A program made the translations under genes and the position numbers. The notes under the pieces were generated by a model. It did not search any database, had not been told where the DNA came from, and worked only from the letters and a program-made list of their open reading frames with translations. From Meridianimarinicoccus zhengii (GTDB lineage: Bacteria > Pseudomonadota > Alphaproteobacteria > Rhodobacterales > Rhodobacteraceae), in the NCBI RefSeq assembly GCF_003254465.1, contig NZ_QDFI01000047.1:1-34235 (forward strand): a DNA stretch of 34,235 nucleotides. Reading direction: 5' to 3'. Position 1 is the first letter of the stretch. The number at the start of each line of letters is the position of its first letter. This document shows positions 16,152-24,132 of the stretch, in pieces.

Positions 16152-16848
16152 AGCCCGCTACCACCGTTCCCCCAAGGCACGGCTGCATATGCCTAAACCT
16201 CCATTGCTATCCCCAACGGTCTGATCGCAATTGAAGTCCTCTCATGGATGGCTCGTGGGGAACGGGAAAAGAAGGCACTCGGGACGAAGTCTGTGTGTCG
16301 GCACGCTGTCGAGCCCACGGTCGACCTTGGACCGTTCCCCTGCGACCGCCGGCATCGCGGCATGACCGGGCGACACCGTCGCCACCGCCAACAGGTCAAC
16401 ATACTGTCGCGCTGAAGCAGTGACGATGCGGACGGTGGCCATGGCAGGACGATCAGAGACAACGCATTCCGCCAAGCGTGACCTTGAATGGGCCGTCTCT
16501 TTCCTTTGGGCCGGGGGGGTAGCTCACCGGATGGACCGGGCTTACCCGAGATCATCGGAATTGAGTTTCCGGGCTACCTCCAGGGCTTCGCTACTCTGCG
16601 GGCGCGCCTCCGAGGAACAGGATGGTTTCGATGCCCATGTCGCGACCTCAAACTTTCAAACAGCTTTATGGACTACGCCGTGCATGACCAGTGCCGGTAA
16701 AATGGACGGTAACCGCTGCAACCGCTGGCTCGGTGAGGGGATGCGCTGCCCTGAGGTCGACCACAGCGTGGTCGACCGCACCCCCCGCTCCGTCGCCCGT
16801 TTTGCCGCCCAGCTCCTGACTTGCAACCCAACTTCCCTGTCGTCGTTC
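16152..16848. other. Gap of about 700 bases without a supported gene
   Basis: Open frames exist on both strands but none has both a plausible start signal and protein-like sequence. A perfect 10-bp hairpin sits at 16755-16777. A tRNA-like D-arm look-alike near 16510 does not fold into a tRNA. The stretch may be decayed sequence between the helicase gene and the next operon. Confidence 0.4.
16755..16777 (-). terminator. Perfect 10-bp inverted repeat, possible terminator
   Basis: GGTCGACCAC and GTGGTCGACC are separated by AGC, about 72 bases past the stop of the minus-strand gene at 16849. No T-run follows on the minus strand, so it may instead be a protein-binding dyad. Confidence 0.35.
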
Positions 16849-17280
16849 TTACTCTCCAGCTTCGCCGTCACGATCCAACTCTTGTGTCCACGAAGCTGGA
16901 AGCCGGCCAGAATGCCGACGGATTTCCTTCTTCTCCTGCGCCAACTCCCAAGCGATCCGCTGGCGCAGGCGCCACGCACGATCGGCGTCAGTCTCGGTCC
17001 GGCGCGCGTCGCGCGACGCACGCAGCGCAAGCAGGCTTTGCCTTGCATTGGGAACGCCAGCTTTTGCGCGCTCAGCGACCTCGGAGATTGTCGCGTTCAA
17101 CTCGGCAGGTATCATCAGATGTGCTGAACCGGCGCTGCGAGCGGGCCGGTAGCGCAATTCCATGATGCTCGCAACAGATGCAATGTCTGTCATCCTTGAG
17201 ACCAGGGGCGCCTCCGCCGCAATGCTGCTGTCCTTTTGCAAGGTGCTCCCACGGACGAGACGGCTGTCAGTATTGGTCAT
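16849..17280 (-). CDS. Hypothetical protein, second gene of a two-gene operon
   Basis: A 143-residue protein starting MTNTDSRLVRGSTLQKDSS. A central stretch (IMELRYRPARSAGSAHLMIP) is followed by a long charged helical region rich in Ala, Arg, Glu and Lys, likely coiled coil, ending QELDRDGEAGE. I do not recognise the family. The ATG at 17280 lies 14 bases inside the end of the upstream gene, so the two are translated together. Protein-like sequence begins exactly at this start, while the longer open frame upstream of it overlaps the other gene out of frame. No membrane segment or signal peptide is seen. Confidence 0.6.
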   Translation of the reverse strand: MTNTDSRLVRGSTLQKDSSIAAEAPLVSRMTDIASVASIMELRYRPARSAGSAHLMIPAELNATISEVAERAKAGVPNARQSLLALRASRDARRTETDADRAWRLRQRIAWELAQEKKEIRRHSGRLPASWTQELDRDGEAGE

Positions 17281-17608
17281 GCCGCCGCCCCGCACAGGTT
17301 TCAGCGTGAAGCGCAAGACGGCCATGCGCGGAGCTGAGCATATAGACGGCGCATTCCAGAATCTCGAGCGGGAAATACCACCTGCGGGAATTGTAGCCTT
17401 TGCCCGAGAAGATGATTTCGCCGTGTCCTTCGTCGCGCATGGCACGCACAACCGCCCGGGAAAGGCCGACCTCGTAGACGTAAAAGCGACCGCGGACATC
17501 CCCTCGGATGCTCCGCTTCTCGACCTTGCGCGCGGCAAGGCGCATGAGGGCTACTTGCTGCTCTCGCGGCAATGCCGCGATCTTCTGGACTCGTTGACCT
17601 ATCGTCAT
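17267..17608 (-). CDS. Hypothetical protein, first gene of a two-gene operon
   Basis: A 113-residue protein starting MTIGQRVQKIAALPREQQVA behind a strong GGAGAAATC ribosome-binding site, which fixes the ATG at 17608. The sequence mixes a helical N-terminus with a compact C-terminal part (GRFYVYEVGLSRAVVRAMRD, then GEIIFSGKGYNSRRWYFP) that looks like a small alpha/beta domain. I recognise no family. It overlaps the following gene by 14 bases. The IS66 element at 17724-20178 is inserted 108 bases upstream of this start, so its original promoter may be cut off or replaced by one in the IS end. Confidence 0.62.
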   Translation of the reverse strand: MTIGQRVQKIAALPREQQVALMRLAARKVEKRSIRGDVRGRFYVYEVGLSRAVVRAMRDEGHGEIIFSGKGYNSRRWYFPLEILECAVYMLSSAHGRLALHAETCAGRRHDQY

Positions 17609-17715
17609 CTGATTTCTCCTCTGCGTGACGGAGGCGCCCTGCCGCCGGGGTCGCGTGGCGACCGGAGAAGAAGTGGGGCCGCAGCCCGTGACGCGGAAAA
17701 AGAAACTTCTGGTTG

Positions 17716-17723
17716 GCAAAATA
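17716..17723 (+). repeat. Target-site duplication, left copy (GCAAAATA)
   Basis: GCAAAATA directly precedes the left terminal repeat of the IS66 element and is repeated exactly at 20179-20186. Eight bases is the duplication length made by IS66 transposition. Confidence 0.93.
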
Positions 17724-17734
17724 GTATCCGTCCG
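17724..17734 (+). repeat. IS66 left terminal inverted repeat
   Basis: GTATCCGTCCG, the outer 11 bases, match the complement of 20168-20178 exactly; weaker matching continues inward through the GAC and GC positions. Confidence 0.9.
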
Positions 17735-17808
17735 TTGTGACCGCTCTGCCGACGGGCGTCTGCTGTCGATAATGTCCATGATCGAGAATGGACATCTTGA
17801 GGCACTCC

Positions 17809-18213
17809 ATGACGGGCATGAAGGGGCAGAAGAAGCGGTTCTGGTCTGACGAGGAGAAGCGCTCGATCTGTCGGCAGACACGGGCGCCCGGCGTGTCCGT
17901 GGCGCAGGTTGCGCGTCGGTATTCGATGAACTCGAACTTGATTTTCACGTGGCTGCGGGATCCGCGCTTCGCGCCGGCCGAAGTTGACGTGTCTGACGAT
18001 CCTGGAGATGGCAATCTCTTCCTTCCGGTCGAGATCACCGGCGTGGCCGCCGAACCTGGTCCTGGATCTGATCTTGAGGCGCACGGGCCGACGGGTAATC
18101 CCGTTCTCGCGCAGCGGGTCGACATCACGCTATCGGACGGGCGGCGGGTCGTGGTGGAGGGCCCGACGGCGCTGTCTTCGGTTCTGGGGTTGGTCCAGGG
18201 CCTGATGACGTGA
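17809..18213 (+). CDS. tnpA: IS66-family accessory protein TnpA
   Basis: A 134-residue protein with an N-terminal helix-turn-helix (KRFWSDEEKRSICRQTRAPG, then SVAQVARRYSMNSNLIFTWL), the DNA-binding domain of IS66 TnpA. The C-terminal ITLSDGRRVVVEGPTALSSV is family-like. It is needed with TnpB for transposition in this family. The ATG at 17809 was chosen over the upstream ATG at 17788; MKGQ at 17818 is another option. The stop overlaps the tnpB GTG start. Confidence 0.85.
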   Translation: MTGMKGQKKRFWSDEEKRSICRQTRAPGVSVAQVARRYSMNSNLIFTWLRDPRFAPAEVDVSDDPGDGNLFLPVEITGVAAEPGPGSDLEAHGPTGNPVLAQRVDITLSDGRRVVVEGPTALSSVLGLVQGLMT

Positions 18214-18580
18214 TCCCGGTGCCGAGCAACACGCGGATCTGGCTGGCGGCCGGGGTCGCGGACATGCGCCGGGGGTCAACACGCTGGCGGCGCAGACCGA
18301 GAAGACGCTGGAGGCAGACCCGTATTCGGGCCACCTGTTCGTGTTCCGCGGGCGCCGGGGTGATCTTTTGAAAATCATCTGGTGGGATGCGCAGGGGGCC
18401 TGCCTGTTCAGCAAGCGATTGGAGAGGGGCCGGTTTGTGTGGCCGGCTGCGAAGGACGGGAAAGTCAGCCTCAGTCCATCGATGCTGGCCATGCTTCTGG
18501 AAGGCATTGACTGGCGCATGCCGCAAAAGACGTGGCGGCCGCTCACGACCGGAGATTTGGAAGAGAATCCAGCACCATAA
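18210..18580 (+). pseudogene. tnpB: IS66 tnpB with a single-base deletion
   Basis: The GTG at 18210 overlaps the tnpA stop and encodes VIPVPSNTRIWLAAGVADMR, a normal TnpB start. At about 18277 one base is missing after the G-run: family proteins continue GFNTLAAQ, obtained here only by adding one base. The rest (TEKTLEADPYSGHLFVFRGR, DLLKIIWWD, ending at 18580) is intact in the other frame. The span of 371 bases is one short of 124 codons. Unless bypassed by frameshifting, this element lacks functional TnpB. Confidence 0.85.
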
Positions 18581-18618
18581 GCTTCCCTTGTGCGCGGTGC
18601 GGCGGTATAAATCCAGCC

Positions 18619-20148
18619 ATGCTGGAGACGCCCGGAACCCTGCCATCCGACCCCGACGAACTGCGTGCGGTGGCGGAACAATTGCGCGATCTGGCCAGGT
18701 CTCAGGCGCTGAAGATCGAGAAGCTGGAGCATCAGCTGGCAGGTCAGCGCAAGGCGCGGTTCGGATCGAAATCCGAAAGTGCGGACCAGTTGCATTTGGA
18801 TCTTCAGGAGGAGACCGAGATCGCAGCCGCCGCTGCTGACCAGCAGGGCGAGACAGGTGCCGGCGACGATCAGGTCGATAAAGACAAACCCGGCAAACGC
18901 AAGCACAGCCGTGCCCCGCTGCCCGACCACCTGGAGCGGCACTCCGAGGTTCTGTCCCCAGGTGAGACCTGCTCCGATTGCGGCGGAACCTTGCGGGCCC
19001 TTGGCGAGGACGTGACGCAGGAACTGGACTACATCCCCGGGCGGTTTGTCGTCCGCGAAATCATTCGCCCGCGCATGGCCTGCAACTGCTGCGAGGCCTT
19101 CGCACAAGCGCCGCTGCCAAGCCGACCGATCGAACGCGGGCGCGCCGGCCCCGGCCTGCTGGCGCATGTGCTGGTCGGAAAATATTGCGATCATCTTCCA
19201 TTGCACCGACAGTCCGGGATCTACGCGCGCGAGAAGGTCGATCTGCATCGGTCGACACTGACCGACTGGGTCCGGAGATCGACGGCCCTCCTGGAGCCTC
19301 TGGCCGACCATATCGGCAAGCTGGCGCGGGCGGGACCCACGCTCTTTGCCGACGACACCCCGGTCAAGATGCAGATCGGAGGCAAGACCGGCAGAACCCA
19401 GACCGCGCGGATGTGGAGCTATGTCCGCGATGAACGGCCATGGTGCGGCCAGGCCCCGCCCTGTGCGTGGCATCAGTTCAGCGTGGATCGCAAGGGCGCC
19501 CATCCCGCCGCCCATCTCAAGGGCTATACGGGCATCGTGCATGCCGACGGGTTCACCGGCTTCAACGGGCTGTTCGGCGAAGGGCTGGCCACGGAACAGG
19601 CCTGCATGGTGCATGTGCGTCGCAAGTTCGTGGATGTCTTCGAACGAAACGGCTCCACCATCGCCAAGGAGACCATCGAACGCATCGCCAGGCTCTATGC
19701 CATCGAAAAGCAGGCACGCTACAAGCTGCCCGCCGAACGCGTCGTCCTGCGACAGATGAAAGCTAGGCCCATCTTCGACGAGTTGGAAACCTGGCTGAAG
19801 CAGCAGCTGCCGAAAATATCGGGGAAAACCAGTCTGGCCGAAGCCATTCGCTACGCCCTTGGCCGCATGCCAAAGGCCCGAAACTACCTCGAAGACGGTC
19901 AGCTCGAGCTGGACAATAACATCTGTGAGCGGTCAATCAGGCCGCTGACTCTCGGGCGCAAGAATTATCTCTTCATGGGCTCGCAAGGCGGCGGCAAGGC
20001 CGCGGCGATCGCCTACACCCTCATCGAGACCGCCCGTATGAACCGCGTCGATCCCGAAGCCTGGCTGACATGGGTGCTGACCCACATCGCCGATCACAAG
20101 ATCAACCGCATCGACGAACTCGCACCGTGGAATTGGCAGCCTCGTTGA
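18619..20148 (+). CDS. tnpC: IS66-family DDE transposase TnpC
   Basis: A 509-residue full-length transposase. It has an N-terminal leucine-rich coiled coil, the IS66 signature '[15 protein letters not shown]', a zinc-binding cysteine cluster (CSDCGG and CNCCEAF), and a DDE core with Asp in [10 protein letters not shown], Asp in [10 protein letters not shown] and Glu in [11 protein letters not shown]. The ATG at 18619 lies 38 bases after tnpB. The gene ends 30 bases from the right terminal repeat. No inactivating change is seen, so it could act in trans. Confidence 0.93.
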   Translation: MLETPGTLPSDPDELRAVAEQLRDLARSQALKIEKLEHQLAGQRKARFGSKSESADQLHLDLQEETEIAAAAADQQGETGAGDDQVDKDKPGKRKHSRAPLPDHLERHSEVLSPGETCSDCGGTLRALGEDVTQELDYIPGRFVVREIIRPRMACNCCEAFAQAPLPSRPIERGRAGPGLLAHVLVGKYCDHLPLHRQSGIYAREKVDLHRSTLTDWVRRSTALLEPLADHIGKLARAGPTLFADDTPVKMQIGGKTGRTQTARMWSYVRDERPWCGQAPPCAWHQFSVDRKGAHPAAHLKGYTGIVHADGFTGFNGLFGEGLATEQACMVHVRRKFVDVFERNGSTIAKETIERIARLYAIEKQARYKLPAERVVLRQMKARPIFDELETWLKQQLPKISGKTSLAEAIRYALGRMPKARNYLEDGQLELDNNICERSIRPLTLGRKNYLFMGSQGGGKAAAIAYTLIETARMNRVDPEAWLTWVLTHIADHKINRIDELAPWNWQPR

Positions 20149-20167
20149 AGGTCAACGGCTGTCGCGC

Positions 20168-20178
20168 CGGACGGATAC
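20168..20178 (-). repeat. IS66 right terminal inverted repeat
   Basis: CGGACGGATAC, the complement of the left terminal GTATCCGTCCG; it ends directly before the second GCAAAATA. Confidence 0.9.
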
Positions 20179-20186
20179 GCAAAATA
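20179..20186 (+). repeat. Target-site duplication, right copy (GCAAAATA)
   Basis: Exact copy of 17716-17723, lying directly outside the right terminal repeat. Confidence 0.93.
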
Positions 20187-20505
20187 CGGCAGGTCACCAG
20201 AACAACGCGCAGTCGTTCTTGTGTGGCGTGGACAACACCATTGGAAGCATCTGGTTGCGGCACGTTCTGTCGCGTTATCCTGAGCGCCGGTGCGACACGA
20301 AGGTGTTTCCGCCGTTATGCACCCGGACGTTCCGAACTTTTTTCACCTTTTCTGCGGCACATTCTGAGACCCGGCCAATATTGCTGATGTCCCTGCTGCG
20401 GCGGGGGCGGGTCAGCCTCCGGGTTCGGCGCTTCGTTTTTTTTGACCTGCACCTCACCGTGCTTTGCCGATGATGGGGTGTGTGCGCCAAAAGGAGGAGG
20501 TGGCC
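20187..20505. other. Gap between IS66 and the next gene
   Basis: About 320 bases of pre-insertion sequence. No supported gene. The last part, with a T8 run near 20437 and the strong ribosome-binding site at 20492-20500, is the likely leader of the gene at 20506. Confidence 0.4.
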
Positions 20506-20970
20506 ATGTCCACATACGAGACGGGGTTCGCGCCCCAAACAGCGGAGTTTACGGACGGTGACGTGATGTCCCTGCGCTTGGCCGTCGACACGCCCGGGCC
20601 TGACGGGGTGCAGGTCCTGCGCCCGGCAGTGGTCGCCAGCGTCGGTGATTGTTGGGGCGAGCCGACCTACGAGTTGGTGCCGGCGGCGATGGCGGACGAT
20701 CTGCCTGCGCATGAAACCGACATCGCGGCCATCGTGCAGGGCGAGGACGGGTCGCAGACGCCCGTGCTGCGCTTCGTAACGACCCTCGGGCTCAAGGTTT
20801 GCGCCAGCGCACCGGTGCTGTCGGACACACGCCGCCGGACAGACCGGCTCCCGCGGCAGGCCCACGCGGCGCTTGTGGCCGACACTGCGCGCCGTGCGGC
20901 GTCGCGGGCGGTGCAACTCGCGGCGCGGCGGGGGCCCGCGCGGCCCGCTCGGCAGAAGGCCTGCCGGTAA
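20506..20970 (+). CDS. PemK-like small protein (module member A, copy 1)
   Basis: A 154-residue protein behind a strong AAAGGAGGAGG ribosome-binding site that fixes the ATG at 20506. The core reads DGDVMSLRL, then QVLRPAVVASV, then LRFVTTLGLKV, the order of strands and the 'RP-V-SV' turn seen in PemK/MazF-like beta-barrel proteins ('GDVV-F', 'RP-LVLS'). The Ala/Arg-rich tail is likely helical and basic. By eye it aligns with the protein at 30171-30695 (GHVVSFKF, KIRPCLVLSV, TRFVCARRVLV). It is followed by a gene that looks homologous to the partner at 29755-30174. Fold and toxin role are inferred; similarity is weak enough that this could be unrelated. Confidence 0.55.
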   Translation: MSTYETGFAPQTAEFTDGDVMSLRLAVDTPGPDGVQVLRPAVVASVGDCWGEPTYELVPAAMADDLPAHETDIAAIVQGEDGSQTPVLRFVTTLGLKVCASAPVLSDTRRRTDRLPRQAHAALVADTARRAASRAVQLAARRGPARPARQKACR

Positions 20971-21090
20971 CCGACCATCGGCGCAGCGAACGGTGCGAAC
21001 CCGGCTACCGCGCAACGTGCCGATGCCATGAGAAAACTCAATGACACAACCACCGGCAGGACCTGCACAGACACATCAAGGGAGAGCCCC

Positions 21091-21536
21091 ATGACGCTCA
21101 CGATCGAATACCATGAGACAGATCTCTTCGAACTCGCGACCAAGGCCTTGCGGGCGCGGCGCCTGTTCCAGGAGGCTGCACCGCGATGTCGGCAACTGCC
21201 CGCACCATGCTGGACGACCACCTTGTGGCCCTGTCCGACACGCCGTTCGCCGCCCCGGTTCTGTCGGGCGGCGATGCCCTGCTGGCGTGTCTCCATGACG
21301 ACGTCGCGCACGCCGGTGGCGCACCCACGCGGTTCTACACGGACGAAGGTGACGCGTACACCGAAGGCGGCACGGAGGATGGCCGGCGCATCGAGGCCGC
21401 GGCCGACCACCTCGCCGCGTGTCTGACCCTCGCATGGCGGGTGAACGATGTGCTGACCGCCGAGGCGAGCATCGCACAGCAACGCAAGGCGCTGGCGGCT
21501 GTGCCGAAAGGGTCTCCTCCAGACCCCAGCCCCTGA
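21091..21536 (+). CDS. Helical partner protein (module member B, copy 1), probably frameshifted
   Basis: The first frame starts at ATG 21091 behind AGGGAGAG and gives MTLTIEYHETDLFELATKAL and RARRLFQEAA. Protein-like sequence then moves to another frame from about 21186 (ARTMLDDHLVALSDTPFAAP, then DALLACLHDDVAHAGGAP, then ADHLAACLTLAWRVNDV) up to the stop at 21536. The ATG at 21186 has AGGAGG ten bases upstream, so a short overlapping gene is possible; a one-base loss near 21180 in a single gene of about 147 residues fits better, because the joined protein aligns from end to end with the 139-residue protein at 29755-30174. Function unknown. Confidence 0.5.
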
Positions 21537-21564
21537 CAGTAAATGTTGAAGGGCTTGATCTTGC

Positions 21565-21864
21565 CTAAAATCCAGAGACTAAAAGATCGACAGCAGCTAC
21601 GAGTTCGTCTCGCGCCTCCGACGCATCGCCAACGACTGGTCCAATCTGAGCGCCGGGAAGTGCGACCATCTGTGACATGATCACGACGTATGGGTGACCG
21701 TCCAACTGGAAGGCGACATGCAGCTTTGGAGTCAGCGCCCCCCATTCGGAACGCGGGAAAACAGGCGCGCAAAGAATGAAAGGCGTCTCGATGCCGAGAT
21801 CGGTCTGAATCCGGCACACGAGTTCTGCCCCATCGCGCAGGCGATGGATGTTTCCTTGCTTCAT
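21565..21864 (-). CDS. ccdB: CcdB-family toxin (DNA gyrase poison)
   Basis: A 99-residue CcdB homologue. The core 'LCAPVFPRSEWGALTPKLHV' followed by LDGHPYVVIMSQMVALPG parallels CcdB's '[23 protein letters not shown]'. The end AVDLLVSGF corresponds to the essential C-terminal AINLMFWGI that binds gyrase, though the tryptophan of the E. coli toxin is replaced. The ATG at 21864 overlaps the antitoxin stop (ATGA), the normal gene order and coupling for ccdAB. CcdB traps gyrase-DNA complexes when the labile antitoxin is lost, stabilising the carrier plasmid or island. Confidence 0.85.
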   Translation of the reverse strand: MKQGNIHRLRDGAELVCRIQTDLGIETPFILCAPVFPRSEWGALTPKLHVAFQLDGHPYVVIMSQMVALPGAQIGPVVGDASEARDELVAAVDLLVSGF

Positions 21865-22121
21865 GGTCGTTCCGCCTGGATCCGCCTGAACCGCGCAAGG
21901 CTGGGCCCGTGCAATTCAAGATGGCGCGCCTCATCGGCAAGCCCTTCTTTGGCCGAGGCGATCCAGGCGGCGCGTTCGCGCTCGGCACGGGCTCTTGAAA
22001 GGCCAGCGTCGATACAGCCCCGGACGATTTCCGATATCGAGTGTCCCGTTGCTTTCGCCTCCGCTTCGAGGGCTGCTTTCCGGTCCTGACCAATGTCGCG
22101 GATATTCAGCGGTGATGGCAT
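21861..22121 (-). CDS. ccdA: CcdA-type antitoxin
   Basis: An 86-residue antitoxin encoded upstream of, and overlapping, ccdB. The N-terminal half (NIRDIGQDRKAALEAEAKAT, GHSISEIVRGCIDAGL) is a ribbon-helix-helix-like DNA-binding part for autoregulation. The C-terminal part (WIASAKEGLADEARHLELHG) ends in LARFRRIQ, matching the toxin-binding tail of CcdA ('YVEEHGLPLAEWR'). GAGGA precedes the ATG at 22121. The two genes form a plasmid-addiction-type module. Confidence 0.78.
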   Translation of the reverse strand: MPSPLNIRDIGQDRKAALEAEAKATGHSISEIVRGCIDAGLSRARAERERAAWIASAKEGLADEARHLELHGPSLARFRRIQAERP

Positions 22122-22921
22122 AGCGTCCTCATTGTCCGGCAAGTCACGGGTGTGCGCATATTGAAACACATATTGCTGTGCAAGTGTCTTTGCGTCGATA
22201 CCTGCCGAAGAAATCTTCGCGAGGTCTGTCTGTACCTGAGCATGGTAAGCCGCGACGATGCGGACAGGTGATCAACATTTAGCGTCAGGGGCTGGCCTCC
22301 AGACCCGGAACCCGACGTCCCGGCGTGACCCATAGCGCCCTGCCGGGTCGCCACGCGAGGCCTGGCAGGGCGGACATCGGCCGCGGTGATGGCGGACGCC
22401 AGTTCACGCAGAAGAGACGAGAGTCCATCCTGCAAGTGCAAACAAGCGGATGGCATTTGAGCCTGGGGGCTCGTGCCGGGTGCTTCGTGTCGAAGATGCG
22501 CGCCTGCAGGGGTGAAAGTCGCCAAACGACCACCTGGGGCGGCACGCATGCGCGACAGAACCGTGGAGCGCGCACACGCACGCCCGACTGATCGGGAAAT
22601 TCCTGTCGGTGCCGGCCAGCGTGATCCCGCTCGCCGCCCTGGCACCTCCAAACACACAAACCGCATGTCGATTTCTTGTACTTCTTTCACTTCAAGAAAG
22701 TTCTAAGCGCGGATCTGCGTTTCCGATCAGGATCTTGCCATGTCTTCCGGCCGGTTTTCACGGGCGGCGTGGCACAATTCACGGGGGCGCGGGAGACAGT
22801 GACGGGCTACCGGGCTGCCCGCACGGGCGCCCGTCGGCGCAAGCGGCGCAACGCGCATTTCCGCGTCCTGCACGTGGGACCCATCTGGTTCTCACCAACA
22901 ATGCAAGGGGGTGAACAACAG
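22122..22921. other. Gap of 800 bases without a supported gene
   Basis: This lies between the divergent ccdA and the gene at 22922. Minus-strand open frames cover much of it (one to 22690), but their protein sequence changes character from part to part and no start has a ribosome-binding site. A small hairpin, CGAAGA-AA-TCTTCG, lies near 22207. If the flanking genes are plasmid-type, this is a candidate place for an origin or partition site, but I see no clear iterons. Confidence 0.35.
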
Positions 22922-23683
22922 ATGGACAATGGCAAATATCGCATCGGGCGGACGGCGCTCGACCTCCACGAGGCACTCGGCGGTGAGCTCGCGGCACTCC
23001 GGGTATTGAACGGACTGTTGCATCACGAATGGGTTCGTAGCGCATGGAGAATGGGTGACACGCCGGACGGATATTTTCGCGGATATGCGTCGGTGAAGGC
23101 GCTCCGGCAGCAGGTCGGACCGCAGGGCGCGAACGACGCCCGAGATTTTCGGCGCGCCGTACCGGTGCTCGCGCGGAGCGGCATATTCGACACGCTCGAG
23201 TTGCTCGACCGGAACAGGGCGCTGCGGTGGAACTTTGAGATAGGCTTTGCCTTCACGATGGAAGCCGAGACGCATGACAGGTGGGCGCTGCTCGACGTCA
23301 ACGACATCCGCCGCTGCCGCACGCCGGTGCAGCTGCGCCTGTACTGCCATGCCCGGCAGGTCCGCGGCATGGGGGCGCCGCAATTTCACATCGGCTTTCC
23401 ACCCCGTGACCCGTGGGAGGCGCCCGGTGCGCACTGGAAGCGCCACTGGAGACCGCTCCGGGAATCGATCGAGAAGGTGTCGCAACTCGTCGACGTGGAC
23501 ACCGTTGTCGGCACACTCCCCGAGCCCGACGGCCCCGGCGTTGTTGGCGTGCATGTCAAGCTATCGCATCCGCGGACGCGATGGCGCGGAAACACGCTCG
23601 AACAATTCGCACCAAGCGCGCGTGCATACCGATATAGTCGTGGGGCATGGGACCAGTTGCGCAGAGGAGGTGGAATACCATGA
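22922..23683 (+). CDS. Hypothetical protein, possible replication-initiator-like winged-helix protein
   Basis: A 253-residue protein starting MDNGKYRIGRTALDLHEALG behind AAGGGGG. The middle, RWALLDVNDIRRCRTPVQLR followed by LYCHARQVRGMG, resembles the 'Y-L-L-I--L-S---RLYELL' helix of winged-helix plasmid initiators. Likewise the early half has 'GYASVKALRQQVGPQGANDA' and a 'RAVPVLARSGIFDTL' segment as in the first winged helix. These are pattern-level resemblances only; no firm family is claimed. The stop overlaps the CopG/BrnA-like gene by ATGA. An earlier ATG at 22676 would add 82 residues without protein-like character. Confidence 0.55.
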   Translation: MDNGKYRIGRTALDLHEALGGELAALRVLNGLLHHEWVRSAWRMGDTPDGYFRGYASVKALRQQVGPQGANDARDFRRAVPVLARSGIFDTLELLDRNRALRWNFEIGFAFTMEAETHDRWALLDVNDIRRCRTPVQLRLYCHARQVRGMGAPQFHIGFPPRDPWEAPGAHWKRHWRPLRESIEKVSQLVDVDTVVGTLPEPDGPGVVGVHVKLSHPRTRWRGNTLEQFAPSARAYRYSRGAWDQLRRGGGIP

Positions 23684-23895
23684 AGGCAACTGACTTCGAC
23701 GCGAAGTTCGACGCAGGAGAGGACATCAGCGAGTCTGTGGACTGGTCCCGGGCGCGCCGCAGGAACGATCAACCCAAGCGCGTGAGCGTCGATTTCCCCC
23801 TGTGGGTTGTTGACGGTCTGGACAAGCAGGCACGCCATCTGGGCGTGACGCGACAATCCTTGATCAAGATGTGGATTGCCGAGAAGCTCCAGTAG
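23680..23895 (+). CDS. CopG/BrnA-type ribbon-helix-helix protein
   Basis: A 71-residue protein: 'KFDAGEDISESVDWSRARR' then PKRVSVDFPLWVVDGLDKQA and LGVTRQSLIKMWIAEKL. The second half is a ribbon-helix-helix domain and the acidic N-terminal part matches antitoxins of the BrnA/CopG kind. A strong GAGGAGGTGG precedes the ATG at 23680. BrnA normally follows a small BrnT toxin, but here the upstream partner is the 253-residue protein, which is not BrnT-like. It may be an autoregulator of that gene or an antitoxin whose partner was replaced. Confidence 0.75.
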   Translation: MKATDFDAKFDAGEDISESVDWSRARRRNDQPKRVSVDFPLWVVDGLDKQARHLGVTRQSLIKMWIAEKLQ

Positions 23896-23898
23896 CGC

Positions 23899-23930
23899 GG
23901 GGCGGCGGAGGTCGTAAACGGTCCCGCCCC
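23899..23930 (+). terminator. Possible terminator after the CopG-like gene
   Basis: GGGGCGG (23899-23905) can pair with CCGCCCC (23924-23930) across an 18-base loop just after the stop at 23895. The loop is long and there is no T-run, so the call is weak. Confidence 0.3.
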
Positions 23931-24132
23931 TCTGTTCGCCGCCGCCCGAACAGATTTTTGGCGCGACCCATGCTTTTGCACAAAGCTGTTGGTCCGACCA
24001 TGAAAGGGCGATCCAGCCAATGCGGCGCGAACCGAAAGACCATCAAAACCACATCCGGCAAGGGGCTTGGTCGTCCAAGGCCAGCCAACCCGACCTAATG
24101 ACGACCGCGACGCCAGGCCCATGCACGGGACC

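Larger units (their letters stand above)
17724..20178 (+). mobile_element. Complete IS66-family insertion sequence (2455 bp)
   Basis: The element is bounded by inverted repeats that both read inward GTATCCGTCCG (17724-17734; complement at 20168-20178) and then diverge partly. An exact 8-bp duplication (GCAAAATA) flanks it. It carries tnpA (17809-18213), tnpB (18210-18580, one base short) and full-length tnpC (18619-20148). The exact ends and duplication indicate a fairly recent single insertion. Removing it joins 17715 to the second copy of the duplication and restores the region upstream of the operon at 16849-17608. Confidence 0.95.

Noticed and set aside
16505-16580. tRNA-like stretch (G-run, TAGCTCACCGGATGGA, later GGGCTACC)
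   Set aside because: The D-arm look-alike is not followed by a proper anticodon arm or a T-arm with TTCGA, and the acceptor ends do not pair.
22106-22690. Minus-strand open frame of 194 codons upstream of ccdA
   Set aside because: Part of it looks protein-like but the character is uneven, no start signal is present and it overlaps the ccdA leader; I could not support a gene.
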